Of a DNA stretch of 64,000 bases, positions 7,826-16,715 are shown one piece after another. Numbering within the stretch: position 1 is the stretch's first letter; every line of letters begins with the position of its first letter. The stretch lies in NCBI RefSeq assembly GCF_028308085.1, contig NZ_JAQMFS010000010.1, positions 33,684 through 97,683 on the forward strand. The letters run 5' to 3'. A program made the translations under genes and the position numbers. The notes under the pieces are model-generated. The model had not been told where the DNA came from and ran no database searches. It worked only from the letters and a program-made list of their open reading frames with translations. The DNA is from Gemella haemolysans. Lineage in GTDB: Bacteria; Bacillota; Bacilli; Staphylococcales; Gemellaceae.

Positions 7826-8857
7826 CTAGTCTTTTTTAAACTTAACTCCGTTATTTTTTAGCTTTTGGATAACTGTAGCACCTATGCCACCTAGCTTTTT
7901 CAGTTCTTTTTCTGTATAAGATTCAATAATTTCTTTATTATACAATTCAGCATCGATAAACTTGTTTAATTGTCTTTCCATACCAGCGAAAATTGGATCT
8001 TCTTTCATCATTTCCTTGGAAATATTCAGACGACCTTCCACTATCAGAATTACTCTTTTTTTTATTTCTTCTCTATAGAATTTTTCTAACAATTCATAAT
8101 GATATTTATTAGTAAGGTAATCTTTAGCTATATTAGCTGCGAAATGCATTTCGAAAGCTTCTGGTTTTTGCAAATCTTTTTCATCTTGCAGAGTTCCCTC
8201 TATAAAGCTTTCAACTTTTTCAAAACCACCTTTAAAGATAATACTAGTATATTTATTAAGTTCTTTAAGCTTCGTCATATAATAGTGAACTTCATCAAGT
8301 TTACCTTGATTTATACTAAAGATACTTAATAGTAATAATGTAGGTTCTGATTCTAAATAATCGAAACGTTTAATATGATTTCTCATCAAGTCATCTCTAT
8401 TTAGGTGGACATAAACATGTGTAAGTTCATCTGTTACCTCTGAAAAATCAGACGGACTAGCTTTTAACAAAAGTTCATACAATTTCGCAGCTTCTTCGTA
8501 CATACCTGCTTTAACATAATACCCTGCAAGTGCATCCGCTAATATCATCTCTTCGGTATCTTCATCACTTTCTGAATATAAAATATCCTCTCCAAGCTCA
8601 ATAACCATCTCTATACCACTATGATTTTCCTCATACAGTTCTCGTAAGGCATTAACCTTATTAAAAACACTCATATCACTATCGTCAATCGCATCGACAA
8701 TATCACCAAGAGGTCCATCTACATCATACCCCCCTTCCACCATATTATAAATATGTTCAAAAACCTCGATAGCATCTTCTTTATTAGAAAAATTCTTCCC
8801 TTCAGTTTCTATAAACTCTTTAAGTAATAATTCAAATTTTTTATCACGTTTTACCAT
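7826..8857 (-). CDS. Helical-repeat protein with C-terminal helix-hairpin-helix motif (second of pair)
   Basis: I do not recognise this 343-residue acidic protein by name. Residues about 95-200 have the alternating helical look of TPR repeats (ALAGYYVKAGMYEEAAKLYELLLKAS). The last 35 residues contain ELKKLGGIGATVIQKLKNNG, with the Gly-Ile-Gly turn and following hydrophobics of a helix-hairpin-helix, a fold that usually contacts nucleic-acid backbone. The ATG overlaps the end of the upstream gene by seven bases (ATGGTAA), with GGAGGATGACTT before it, so the two are translationally coupled. The partner has the same overall plan, which suggests an ancient duplication. There is no signal peptide or membrane segment, so it is probably cytoplasmic. 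The function is unknown. Confidence 0.7.
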   Translation of the reverse strand: MVKRDKKFELLLKEFIETEGKNFSNKEDAIEVFEHIYNMVEGGYDVDGPLGDIVDAIDDSDMSVFNKVNALRELYEENHSGIEMVIELGEDILYSESDEDTEEMILADALAGYYVKAGMYEEAAKLYELLLKASPSDFSEVTDELTHVYVHLNRDDLMRNHIKRFDYLESEPTLLLLSIFSINQGKLDEVHYYMTKLKELNKYTSIIFKGGFEKVESFIEGTLQDEKDLQKPEAFEMHFAANIAKDYLTNKYHYELLEKFYREEIKKRVILIVEGRLNISKEMMKEDPIFAGMERQLNKFIDAELYNKEIIESYTEKELKKLGGIGATVIQKLKNNGVKFKKD

Positions 8858-10005
8858 AAGTCATCCTCCATTAGCTCCATCTGGATATCAAACTCACTAT
8901 CATCAGCAAACATTACACCATTCATATGTAAGTTTCTGATTGTTCCCTTACCTAAACCTTTTATTTTTAAAAACTCAGCCTTAGTAATCTCTAAGAAGTC
9001 TTCTTTTGTTAGCAAGAAGTTCTCATGCATAATTTTTAGTTCAGTATCTCGAATAGCCATAAACGATCTATCTCGTTTTATATCAGCAACTGTTATTTCC
9101 TTACGATTCGCATATTTATCCAAATCATCACCAATAACATATTCACTTTCCCTAACATGTATAAGGAAGTCAAAATAATATTTTTTACTTAAAAAATAAT
9201 CAAACTTCATAACGATATTAAGAGCTTCTAAATACTTACAATCATCATCCGTACTAAACTTGATTAACTTAGGATTAGTTATTCTATCTAAAACATCAGA
9301 AATATATTTATTAACTTTAATCAATTTGTTGAAAAATGCAACAGCCTCTTTCTCTTCTCCCTGCATCAAATGGTAAAAAACTTTTGACAATAAAATGACC
9401 TCATCATCATTTTTACCGTGTTTATTCGCAAGTTTATAGTAACGATTAATCTCTGTAAAATCATTTAATATAAGACTCGCTACTACAAAATTGTGATACA
9501 TCGGCATCATAACTTCATTATCCATATCTAAAATGAAATAAAACGGCTTATAAGCATTCTGAACCTTATTGTATAACTTATTACCTAAATAAAATTCCGC
9601 AAGATGATGACAGACTCTCAGATATAGATAATTAATCGGGAATAGCTTACCATCAACAAAGCCTTCTTCAAAATTGTAAGCTTCATCTCTTAGTCGTATT
9701 AATCTTAATTCTGTTTCATATTCCGTACAATCTTTACTAACTATTTCCCAGGCCCTAGCATCCACATTATACTTAGATAAATCTATAGCCTTTTTTACAT
9801 TAGATGCATATTTAGGATCTTCAAAATTCTCGATAAATTCCAAAAAAAGTTTCATCGATTCATTAAAATCAGACTCAATCTTTTTAGAAGAGAACTGTAT
9901 TTCACCATAACCTTGATTAAGATTAAAATCTCTATACTTACTACTTCTTATTCCTGTATATCCTTTTTTATCAACAGGAAATTTTATTATTTTTTTATTA
10001 TTCAT
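8851..10005 (-). CDS. Helical-repeat protein with C-terminal helix-hairpin-helix motif (first of pair)
   Basis: This 384-residue protein of unknown function is the upstream member of the overlapping pair. The central region (about 100-280) is mostly amphipathic helices of TPR-like character (YLRVCHHLAEFYLGNKLYNKVQNAY). Near the C terminus, FLKIKGLGKGTIRNLHMNGV has the Gly-Leu-Gly turn typical of helix-hairpin-helix elements, closely paralleling the tail of the next gene. The N terminus is basic (MNNKKIIKFPVDKKGY). The start follows GGGGGAG. Two proteins of like design in one transcript suggest a heteromeric assembly, perhaps on nucleic acid; this is inference only. Confidence 0.7.
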   Translation of the reverse strand: MNNKKIIKFPVDKKGYTGIRSSKYRDFNLNQGYGEIQFSSKKIESDFNESMKLFLEFIENFEDPKYASNVKKAIDLSKYNVDARAWEIVSKDCTEYETELRLIRLRDEAYNFEEGFVDGKLFPINYLYLRVCHHLAEFYLGNKLYNKVQNAYKPFYFILDMDNEVMMPMYHNFVVASLILNDFTEINRYYKLANKHGKNDDEVILLSKVFYHLMQGEEKEAVAFFNKLIKVNKYISDVLDRITNPKLIKFSTDDDCKYLEALNIVMKFDYFLSKKYYFDFLIHVRESEYVIGDDLDKYANRKEITVADIKRDRSFMAIRDTELKIMHENFLLTKEDFLEITKAEFLKIKGLGKGTIRNLHMNGVMFADDSEFDIQMELMEDDLW

Positions 10006-10233
10006 TACTTCTCCCCCTTTTATTTTCTAGTAAATCTATAAAATTTACAGCGATTTTTACAATCGGCTTATATGTTAAAATTTTTATAAAATTCATTACC
10101 CTTCAACTTTATTCTACATCAAAATACAATATAATACAAACTTAAAACTACCAAATAATCATGTACTCAGAATATAAAAAATTTAAAATAATTAACATAA
10201 ATTAAAAATTTTATCCAGTGATTAACATATAAA

Positions 10234-10320
10234 AAAAGCAACTGAATCTCCTTTCAGTTGCTTTTCGTGTTGGAATTTGATAAACATCATTCACTTCTTA
10301 TAGTCTATCCTATATTTTAG
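10234..10320 (-). ncRNA. Decayed antitoxin RNA of an Fst-like module
   Basis: The hairpin AAAAGCAACTGAA/TTCAGTTGCTTTT (10234-10265) is followed by CGTGTTGGAATTTGATAAACAT and a TTCACTT segment. This matches the layout of the two intact antitoxin genes near 11000 and 12700. A TAAAAT -10 box (10319-10314, minus strand) survives, but no TTGACA -35 is present. It is probably an inactive relic. Confidence 0.45.
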
Positions 10321-10395
10321 CTATTTACCCAGCGTAAAACATCTTCACTTATGTCTAATATAAATTGATACCTTGCCCGAAAGGGAGGTGGTTAC

Positions 10396-10446
10396 ATGTA
10401 CGATATAATCGTCCAAATTCTTGTTAATTATTATCAGAAATACTAA
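10396..10446 (+). pseudogene. Truncated Fst-like toxin remnant
   Basis: The 16-residue frame MYDIIVQILVNYYQKY follows AGGGAGGTGG and a CCC-GAAA-GGG hairpin, as in the intact toxins downstream. The DNA for QILVN aligns base by base with those toxins, then a one-base deletion shifts the frame and ends it early. The opening MYD is also typical of known Fst peptides. No matching antitoxin follows on its right. It is best read as a decayed copy. Confidence 0.5.
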
Positions 10447-10760
10447 TCCTAATATATAATATTATCCTCTTAATTTATATCAACTTACTTTTAGACACAG
10501 CTCATAAATTCCACTCTATACGTGATTTTCACCACTAATCTGATTAAAATCAAAATTAGGGCTTATATTAAAAAGTATTATTACTTCTTATTCACTTGTC
10601 TATACTTTATCATACCTTTCTAAATCATGTCAAACAATTTCCATTTAAAATCACTATTCTTTTTTCTTGACAACCACCTTTTTTATTTTCTATTTACATA
10701 ATCTTAAAAATATAATTTTCTTTATGATAATAAATAGAAAACCTTTTCCGATATAATTTT
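10447..10760. other. Spacer without recognised genes
   Basis: This AT-rich stretch lies between the toxin remnant and the first intact module. TTGACA at 10667-10672 has no convincing -10 partner. I see nothing else to annotate. Confidence 0.4.
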
Positions 10761-10763
10761 TGG

Positions 10764-10772
10764 TGCTATAAT
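10764..10772 (+). promoter_or_regulatory. Extended -10 promoter of Fst-like toxin A
   Basis: TGCTATAAT at 10764-10772 predicts a start near 10779, 30 bases before the toxin ATG. The same element and flanks (CCTTTTCCGA, TGCTATAATAAAG) recur in the second module. Confidence 0.75.
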
Positions 10773-10808
10773 AAAGATAGGCTACTAGCTCCAAAAGGAG
10801 GTGATGAG

Positions 10809-10910
10809 ATGAAGATAGACATTTCCCAAATCCTTGTGAATTTGTTATCAGGAGTTATACTTCTTTTAATAGAATACTATCTGCTAAAAGATAATCACAG
10901 GAAGAAGTAG
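10809..10910 (+). CDS. Fst-like type I toxin peptide A (33 residues)
   Basis: The peptide starts MKIDISQILVNLLSGV, has one hydrophobic membrane helix (about residues 6-25) and ends in a charged tail, KDNHRKK. This is the plan of the Fst/Ldr toxin superfamily, whose members damage the membrane when unrepressed. The ribosome site AGGAGGTGA is very strong but lies in a small hairpin (GCTCC-AAAA-GGAG). GGCTACT in the leader can pair with AGTAGCC at the stop codon (10906-10912), closing the mRNA. A convergent antisense RNA gene follows and carries two sequence repeats of the toxin start region. A paralogue with 25 of 33 identical residues lies at 12515-12616. Toxicity is inferred from architecture, not shown. 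Confidence 0.85.
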   Translation: MKIDISQILVNLLSGVILLLIEYYLLKDNHRKK

Positions 10911-10967
10911 CCATTTTAGCTCACGACGCACATACTTCACTTGTGTGTGAATATTAAATATTAATAT

Positions 10968-11002
10968 AAAAAGCCAATTGAACTCACACTTCAATTGGCT
11001 TT
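10968..11002. terminator. Shared bidirectional terminator of module A
   Basis: AAAGCCAATTGAA and TTCAATTGGCTTT form a perfect 13-base-pair stem with a seven-base loop. It ends the toxin mRNA from the left and the antitoxin RNA from the right. Confidence 0.9.
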
Positions 11003-11003
11003 C

Positions 11004-11030
11004 GTGATGAAATTTGATAGACATTTCCCA
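11004..11030. repeat. Direct repeats DRa and DRb of module A
   Basis: GTGATGA (11004-11010) and GATAGACATTTCCCA (11016-11030) are exact copies of 10801-10807 and 10814-10828, which cover the toxin ribosome site and codons 2-7. The spacers between them are five and six bases respectively. They give the antisense RNA its complementarity. Confidence 0.9.
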
Positions 11031-11043
11031 TTCACTTTCCTAT

Positions 11044-11073
11044 ATTTTAACACATACCTTTTCTTATTGTCAA
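11044..11073 (-). promoter_or_regulatory. Promoter of antitoxin RNA A
   Basis: TTGACA (11073-11068) and TAAAAT (11049-11044) are 18 bases apart on the minus strand. The consensus -35 suits a strongly expressed antitoxin. It sits about 40 bases past the end of rfbB, so rfbB read-through would also produce antitoxin. Confidence 0.75.
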
Positions 11074-11112
11074 TTATTTAGAAGAGCATCTGCTACACTC
11101 TATCCTCTCTTA

Positions 11113-12198
<1,086 letters not shown>

Positions 12199-12221
12199 CT
12201 ACTATTTCTACTTTATAAGAA

Positions 12222-12255
12222 AAGCCCCCACTGTAAAGTATAACACAGCAGGGAC
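12222..12255 (-). terminator. Terminator or attenuator hairpin in the rfbB leader
   Basis: On the minus strand CCCTGCTGT pairs with ACAGTGGGG (two G-U pairs) around GTTATACTTT and is followed by GGCTTTTCTT. It lies between the predicted rfbB promoter and its ATG, so it may attenuate rfbB or stop transcripts from upstream. Confidence 0.45.
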
Positions 12256-12276
12256 TAATATTCGATCTGTGAATTT

Positions 12277-12305
12277 AGTATAACATACCTTAAATAAAAA
12301 TACAA
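12277..12305 (-). promoter_or_regulatory. Putative rfbB promoter
   Basis: TTGTAT (12305-12300) and TATACT (12282-12277) are 17 bases apart on the minus strand. The leader to the rfbB ATG would be about 130 bases and contains a terminator-like hairpin. Confidence 0.5.
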
Positions 12306-12469
12306 TAAAGCACCCTGTTTCCGATTAGAAAAATATTTCTAATTACACTTCGCTCACAGTCAATTAATTCGAAGGAATACCTTCTATTTCTCTTCCTATT
12401 TACATAATCTTAAAAATATAACTTTCTTTATGATTATAAAAAGGAAACCTTTTCCGAAATAATCTCTAG

Positions 12470-12478
12470 TGCTATAAT
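12470..12478 (+). promoter_or_regulatory. Extended -10 promoter of Fst-like toxin B
   Basis: TGCTATAAT at 12470-12478 is identical to the element of module A and about 37 bases before the toxin ATG. Confidence 0.75.
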
Positions 12479-12514
12479 AAAGGTAGGCTACTGCCCCAGA
12501 AGGGAAGTGTTGGC

Positions 12515-12616
12515 ATGAATACTAGCATTTCACAAATTCTTGTGAATCTATTATCCGGAGTTATTCTTCTGATAATAGAATATTATTTCCTAAAAGATAA
12601 CAACGAGAAAAAGTAG
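12515..12616 (+). CDS. Fst-like type I toxin peptide B (33 residues)
   Basis: The peptide starts MNTSISQILVNLLSGV, has one hydrophobic helix and ends KDNNEKK; it differs from toxin A mainly at both ends. The ribosome site AGGGAAGTG is partly enclosed by a GCCCC-AGAA-GGG hairpin. GGCTACT in the leader is complementary to AGTAGCC at the stop codon, as in module A. Bases 12520-12534 and 12507-12513 are repeated beyond the terminator inside the antisense RNA gene. The differing repeat sequences should make each antitoxin specific for its own toxin. It belongs to the Fst type by architecture; activity is not shown. Confidence 0.85.
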   Translation: MNTSISQILVNLLSGVILLIIEYYFLKDNNEKK

Positions 12617-12675
12617 CCGTTTTAGGACGCGACGCATACTCGTCACTTTGTATGTGAATATTAAATATTAATATA

Positions 12676-12709
12676 AAAAGCCAATTGAAGTAGAAGTTCA
12701 ATTGGCTTT
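12676..12709. terminator. Shared bidirectional terminator of module B
   Basis: AAAGCCAATTGAA and TTCAATTGGCTTT pair around a seven-base loop, with the same stem as module A. Confidence 0.9.
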
Positions 12710-12710
12710 C

Positions 12711-12736
12711 GTGTTGGAATGTACTAGCATTTCACA
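12711..12736. repeat. Direct repeats DRa and DRb of module B
   Basis: GTGTTGG (12711-12717) and TACTAGCATTTCACA (12722-12736) repeat 12507-12513 and 12520-12534 exactly. Module B's repeats differ in sequence from those of module A. Confidence 0.9.
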
Positions 12737-12749
12737 TTCACTTTCCTAT

Positions 12750-12779
12750 ATTCTACCATATACCTTTCCTTGTTGTCAA
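12750..12779 (-). promoter_or_regulatory. Promoter of antitoxin RNA B
   Basis: TTGACA (12779-12774) and TAGAAT (12755-12750) are 18 bases apart, the same spacing as in module A. Confidence 0.75.
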
Positions 12780-13074
12780 TTAATTCGGAGAGTTCCTTTC
12801 CAAGTAGTAATATTATTATATAAAGAGATTAAATAAATTCCTTTAAACTATAAATTGCAATACTCACAGAAAGGAACTTATTCTTATGAGTATTCAAATA
12901 TAGATTTTCAGAGTGACTCAAAAATTACAATTCTAATTATCTAGTCACTACCTCAAAATTCGTTAGACTTCTTAAAAACTCTTATAAAAAAATTCAGATA
13001 TCAATAAACTACTGCGTCTTTGAGTTCTCGTTCAAATCTAGGTCTTTGGGAATACCCCTGAAAACATATTACAA

Positions 13075-13647
13075 TTACTCTTCCCCGTACACAAAATCAT
13101 TGCTCTTTTCAAACTCTTTGAATGTAGGAATGTTTTTATCTTTTTCTGAAATAATAGCTTTTGATAAATCAATCTGCCAGTCAATCCCAAGCTCTTTATC
13201 ATCAAATATTATACCAGCGTCTGCTTCTGCATTATAATAATTATCACACTTATACATGAAGTTAACATTAGGTGTTAAAGTTGCAAAACCGTGAGCAAAG
13301 CCTCTAGGAACTAAAAGTTGTCTCCTATTATGTTCTGAAAGGATAAAACTCTCCCACTGTCCATACGTAGGACTTCCTTTTCTAAGATCCACAACAACAT
13401 CTAGTACTTCACCAGTCACTACACAAATAAGCTTTGTCTGCGCAGCATTTCCTCTTTGGAAATGTAAACCACGAATAACACCAGCTTCAACTGATAATGA
13501 ATGATTGTCCTGAACAAAATTAAAATCTATACCTAGTTTTTTATACTTTTCTTCAGAATAACTCTCCATAAAGAAACCACGTTCATCTTCAAAAACATCC
13601 GGTTCTATTAATTTCACATCATTTAATTTTGTATCAAAAACCTTCAT
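13075..13647 (-). CDS. rfbC: dTDP-4-dehydrorhamnose 3,5-epimerase
   Basis: The 190-residue cupin-fold enzyme converts dTDP-4-keto-6-deoxyglucose to dTDP-4-keto-L-rhamnose, the step after RfbB. Family motifs are FEDERGFFMESY (about 20-31), QDNHSLS (about 46-52), RGLHFQ with the catalytic His (about 59-64), DVVVDLRKGSPTYG (about 84-97) and VPRGFAHGF (about 117-125). Length and start (ATG after AGGAG) are normal. A TATAAT box lies at 13700-13695 on the minus strand. It is separated from rfbB by toxin module B, which is unusual for genes normally in one operon. The product probably feeds rhamnose into a wall polysaccharide. Confidence 0.97.
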   Translation of the reverse strand: MKVFDTKLNDVKLIEPDVFEDERGFFMESYSEEKYKKLGIDFNFVQDNHSLSVEAGVIRGLHFQRGNAAQTKLICVVTGEVLDVVVDLRKGSPTYGQWESFILSEHNRRQLLVPRGFAHGFATLTPNVNFMYKCDNYYNAEADAGIIFDDKELGIDWQIDLSKAIISEKDKNIPTFKEFEKSNDFVYGEE

Positions 13648-13694
13648 TCAAAACTACTCCTATCTCATGATTAGACAAATTCTTTTCATTCTTA

Positions 13695-13700
13695 ATTATA
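13695..13700 (-). promoter_or_regulatory. Likely -10 box of rfbC
   Basis: TATAAT on the minus strand lies about 50 bases before the rfbC ATG. The -35 region is weak. Confidence 0.4.
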
Positions 13701-13814
13701 CTTTATTTAGCACTTTTTTTCTAATGGCGATTCTGATTAAACTTCCTAAATTCAAAAAAACAACCGAGTATAAACTCAATTGGTTTCTTCAAATTGATAA
13801 TAAATACCGCTGAT

Positions 13815-14046
13815 ATCTATTATCAAACGTAACTTCCTATAGATATAGATCTTTTAGTAACTTTAAAGCTTAAATACTAGTTGTTTTCTACCTGTTTACA
13901 ACTTTAGAGACTAATAAGTAGCCTAGATATTCAAAATAGAACGTCAAGACATTTTCACTAGAAAAAAATTAAAGTAGAAAAATAGTAAAATAGTACTACT
14001 TAATATAGCATAGCTTCCTCCTAATTTTAAAAATCAACCAAATTTT
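13815..14046 (+). mobile_element. 3'-end remnant of an ISL3-like element
   Basis: This stretch aligns with 16287-16517, the right end of the nearby ISL3-like element. Shared strings include TATCAAACGTA, CTTTAAAGCT, CTAATAAG, CCTAGATATTC, CTACTTAATATAGCATAGC and ATCAACC. It carries many substitutions and no open transposase frame. It is an old, decayed copy. Confidence 0.75.
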
Positions 14047-14154
14047 ATCAAGAACCGAAATAGGACAAATTTCTCTACTTTATAAATTATTCTTTTATAT
14101 TCATTCTATGAACTCCTTTATTGAATTATATACAAAACTAATGTAAACTATTAT

Positions 14155-14955
14155 TTGAGAAAAGAAAGAAATCTTATTAAATATTGCGAGGTAATAAAAA
14201 TAGAAAATCAGACTTTTAATTTCACTATAACTATCGTCAGCTTATTAGCGAATATCTTTACAATAATTAGTTTTTTTAAAAACTCTAATCAAACATCTAA
14301 TTATTTCATACAGCAAAATCAAGTTAATATTAATAATTACAATACTCCACAAAGTATTAATAACTATGTTTATTCTCAAAATAAACAGACTATAAATAAG
14401 ATTATATCGTATTTTTTTCATATAATTTTTGTAATTATTTTTATATATAACTTTTATATTGAAATACATAACATTATGGAAACTAATGGTATATTAACTA
14501 AATTTGCTACTACTATGAATACTATTTTCATTAGTATTCTAACTATAGTAAATAATTCTATATTTTCAATGACTCTTCTAATTATATTATTTTTCTTTAG
14601 TAGCAATATAATATTTATAGTTTCAAAAAACTTCAAATTATTAAGTATTCACTCTATTATAATGTTGTCTTTTATATATTTAGCATATAATATAAAAAAA
14701 TTTAATATCAGTATGATTAAAATAACCAGTGTGAATAATAGTATAATTATCAATCCCATATTAGAAGAGTTAATTAAATTTATCCCTATTCTACTAGCTA
14801 TATATTTAATATGTATTTATTGGGGATATATTGAACAATTTATAAAAAAAGAGTATAATTTAAATCTTATTAAAGATAAAATAAAAATATATCGTTTTTA
14901 TTTTCTTTGTCTTTTATCAATTGTTATCAATTTAATATTCTATTACTATCTTTAA
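14155..14955 (+). CDS. Multi-pass membrane protein of unknown function
   Basis: I do not recognise this 266-residue protein. It has about five hydrophobic segments (near residues 24-41, 85-103, 122-146, 150-180 and 205-225, with another at the C terminus) and an Asn/Gln-rich loop (about 45-80). The base composition is extremely AT-rich, more so than neighbouring genes, and Ile, Asn and Lys dominate. The TTG at 14155 has no good ribosome site, while a GAGGT at 14188 lacks an in-frame standard start after it, so the true start is uncertain and the gene may be damaged. It lies between an ISL3-like remnant and an ISL3-like element, which suggests acquisition by transfer. Confidence 0.45.
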   Translation: MRKERNLIKYCEVIKIENQTFNFTITIVSLLANIFTIISFFKNSNQTSNYFIQQNQVNINNYNTPQSINNYVYSQNKQTINKIISYFFHIIFVIIFIYNFYIEIHNIMETNGILTKFATTMNTIFISILTIVNNSIFSMTLLIILFFFSSNIIFIVSKNFKLLSIHSIIMLSFIYLAYNIKKFNISMIKITSVNNSIIINPILEELIKFIPILLAIYLICIYWGYIEQFIKKEYNLNLIKDKIKIYRFYFLCLLSIVINLIFYYYL

Positions 14956-15002
14956 TCTTTCTTTTCTCTTTCGTTTGAGGATTCCTTAATACTATATATA
15001 AT

Positions 15003-16517
15003 AAATACGGTTGATAATAAATATCAGCCGTATTTAAATTTATAAAAAAATAGAAAAGAATGTAAACTTCCTTTATAATTTAAGTATGCGCAAAAAATCA
15101 AGAAAGGAAATTTACATTCATATGTGTAATTATAGAAAATCTCTTAAAATAACGCTACAAATAACTGACGAAAATATAAAAATTCTAGATAAAGCAGAGA
15201 AAATTGAAATAAATGGTTGTAAGTATTTAGTTTATTACGGGGTATTAGAAGCTTCATCTAACGCTTGTCCTTATTGCCAAGAATGTAAGATAATTAATAA
15301 CGGCTATAGAAAAGTAAAAGTTAAATTGCCCGCTATTTCTGACAAACCAGCTATCTTATACTTAAATAAACATCGCTTTATATGTAGAGGTTGTCGTAAA
15401 TCCTTTACAGCTGAAACTACTGAGGTTAGGAAGAATTCTAATACTTCTAAAAATCTAAGAGCTGGCATTATTAAAAGATTATCTAAAGAGAATACTCCAA
15501 AAGAAATAGCTGAATCTTGTACTGTATCTACTAATACTGTATTAAGAGTACAATGTGATTTATCTAAAACTCTAGAAAGACCTAAAACTTTACCTTATTA
15601 TATGTGCTTTGATGAAGTTTCTTCTACTTCTGATAGTATAAGTAAAATGAGCTTTGTGTATGCAGATGCATTAACTCATAAAGTGCAAAATATACTTCAA
15701 GGAAGAACTAATAAGATTATAAAAGACTACTTCCTATACTATTCTTATCAAGAACGTTGTAAGGTTAAGGCAATAGTTATTGATATGAACTCTGGTTATA
15801 AAAGTATCACTAGAGAACTTTTCCCTAATGCGAAGATAGTCATTGATAGATTTCATATTGTTCAGTCAGTTAATAGAGCTTTTAATAAATATAGAGTTTC
15901 ATTTATGAATAGTATTAAAGACAAAAATAAAGAGTTATATAGACAATTGAAATGTTATTGGAAAAACCTTCTTACTAGTTATGATGAATTAGATAATGGT
16001 ACTCACAAGAAGTTTAAATACTTTAGTATATCTCTACCGAACAAGATATCGTCAACTATCTAATTAAGCAAGATTCGTGTTACTGGCTTATTCAAGACCT
16101 TAGGGAAGCTCTTGAGAAAGATGATTTCGATAGATTTAAAGCTTTAATTAATGATAAATCTACTTTACCTAGATATATGTTTACATCTATTAAAACAATA
16201 AGAAAATATAAAAGACAGATTAAAAATACTATGTATTACAACGGGCTATCCAATGGTCCTTTAGAAGGTATTAACAATAAAATTAAAGTTATCAAACGTA
16301 TTTCACATAGATATGTAGCTTTAAAGCTAAAATACTCCTTGTATTTAGCTTATTTACACCTTCAGAAACTAATAAGAAACCTAGATATTCTATAGAAGAT
16401 CGCCAAGCTATCCTAACTAAAAAGAAAGAAATAAAATTAAAACGAAAAAATAGGAAAAAAGCTATACTACTTAATATAGCATAGCTTTCTCCTAATTTTC
16501 AAAATCAACCGAATTTG
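15003..16517 (+). mobile_element. ISL3-family insertion sequence, inactivated
   Basis: The element holds one frameshifted transposase. The proposed ends are AAATACGGTTGAT at 15003 and its near-inverse ATCAACCGAATTTG at 16504-16517. A GCTATA/TATAGC hairpin follows the transposase. I could not define a clear target duplication, so the exact boundaries are tentative. The left end also forms a hairpin with CCGTATTT at 15029-15036. Confidence 0.65.
15086..16395 (+). pseudogene. ISL3-family transposase, frameshifted
   Basis: The N-terminal part has a zinc-finger-like region with paired cysteines (CPYCQEC and CRGCRKSF, about residues 59-110). A helix-turn-helix-like segment follows (TPKEIAESCTVSTNTVLRVQ) and then the DDE catalytic domain, with DEVSS (about 180), DMNSGY (about 229) and IDRFHIVQ (about 248). 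These are hallmarks of the ISL3 transposase family. Near 16030 a one-base change shifts the frame: the first frame ends at 16063, while TEQDIVNYLIKQDS continues in another frame to the last segment (GLSNGPLEGINNKIKVIKR), which holds the catalytic Glu. The enzyme is therefore probably inactive. ATG 15122, with GAAAGGAAAT upstream, may be the true start instead of 15086. Confidence 0.85.
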
Positions 16518-16525
16518 AAAAAGGA

Positions 16526-16554
16526 TCTTTTTAGGGAATATTATCCTAAAAAGA
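16526..16554 (-). terminator. Terminator after the Panacea toxin-antitoxin pair
   Basis: TCTTTTTAGG and CCTAAAAAGA form a ten-base-pair stem; the minus strand continues TCCTTTTTC. It lies about 160 bases beyond the candidate toxin stop codon. Confidence 0.4.
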
Positions 16555-16715
16555 CCGATTTAAGTATTATAAATTTAATTGAATTAGTTAAAAATATAAT
16601 TTAATTAAATAATAGACCACGAAAATGTCTATACTATAAAACATCATTAAAAACATTTATAAATGAATTTGAATTATTATGATGATTACAATGTTGTATT
16701 ATTATTTGAAATTCA

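Larger units (their letters stand above)
10966..11037 (-). ncRNA. Antitoxin RNA A (RNAII-like)
   Basis: A roughly 70-base RNA is predicted from a start near 11037 to the shared terminator. Its 5' half is the complement of GTGATGA and GATAGACATTTCCCA, which also occur at the toxin's ribosome site and first codons. Together with the shared terminator this gives three pairing regions, as in the par RNAI/RNAII system of pAD1. It would block translation of toxin A. Confidence 0.75.
12672..12743 (-). ncRNA. Antitoxin RNA B (RNAII-like)
   Basis: A roughly 70-base minus-strand RNA is predicted from a start near 12743 to the shared terminator. It carries the complement of GTGTTGG and TACTAGCATTTCACA, which span the toxin B ribosome site and first codons. 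Confidence 0.75.

Noticed and set aside
10667..10695. Strong sigma-A promoter upstream of toxin A (TTGACA)
   Set aside because: No acceptable -10 box lies at 16-18 bases. The extended -10 at 10764 is conserved in both modules and fits better.
12891..12905. Possible further Fst-like toxin start (ATGAGTATTCAAATATAG)
   Set aside because: It is only five codons long, without a membrane segment, shared terminator or repeats.
14245..14636. Two minus-strand frames of 74 and 60 codons
   Set aside because: They overlap the membrane-protein gene, have no ribosome sites and reflect extreme AT content.
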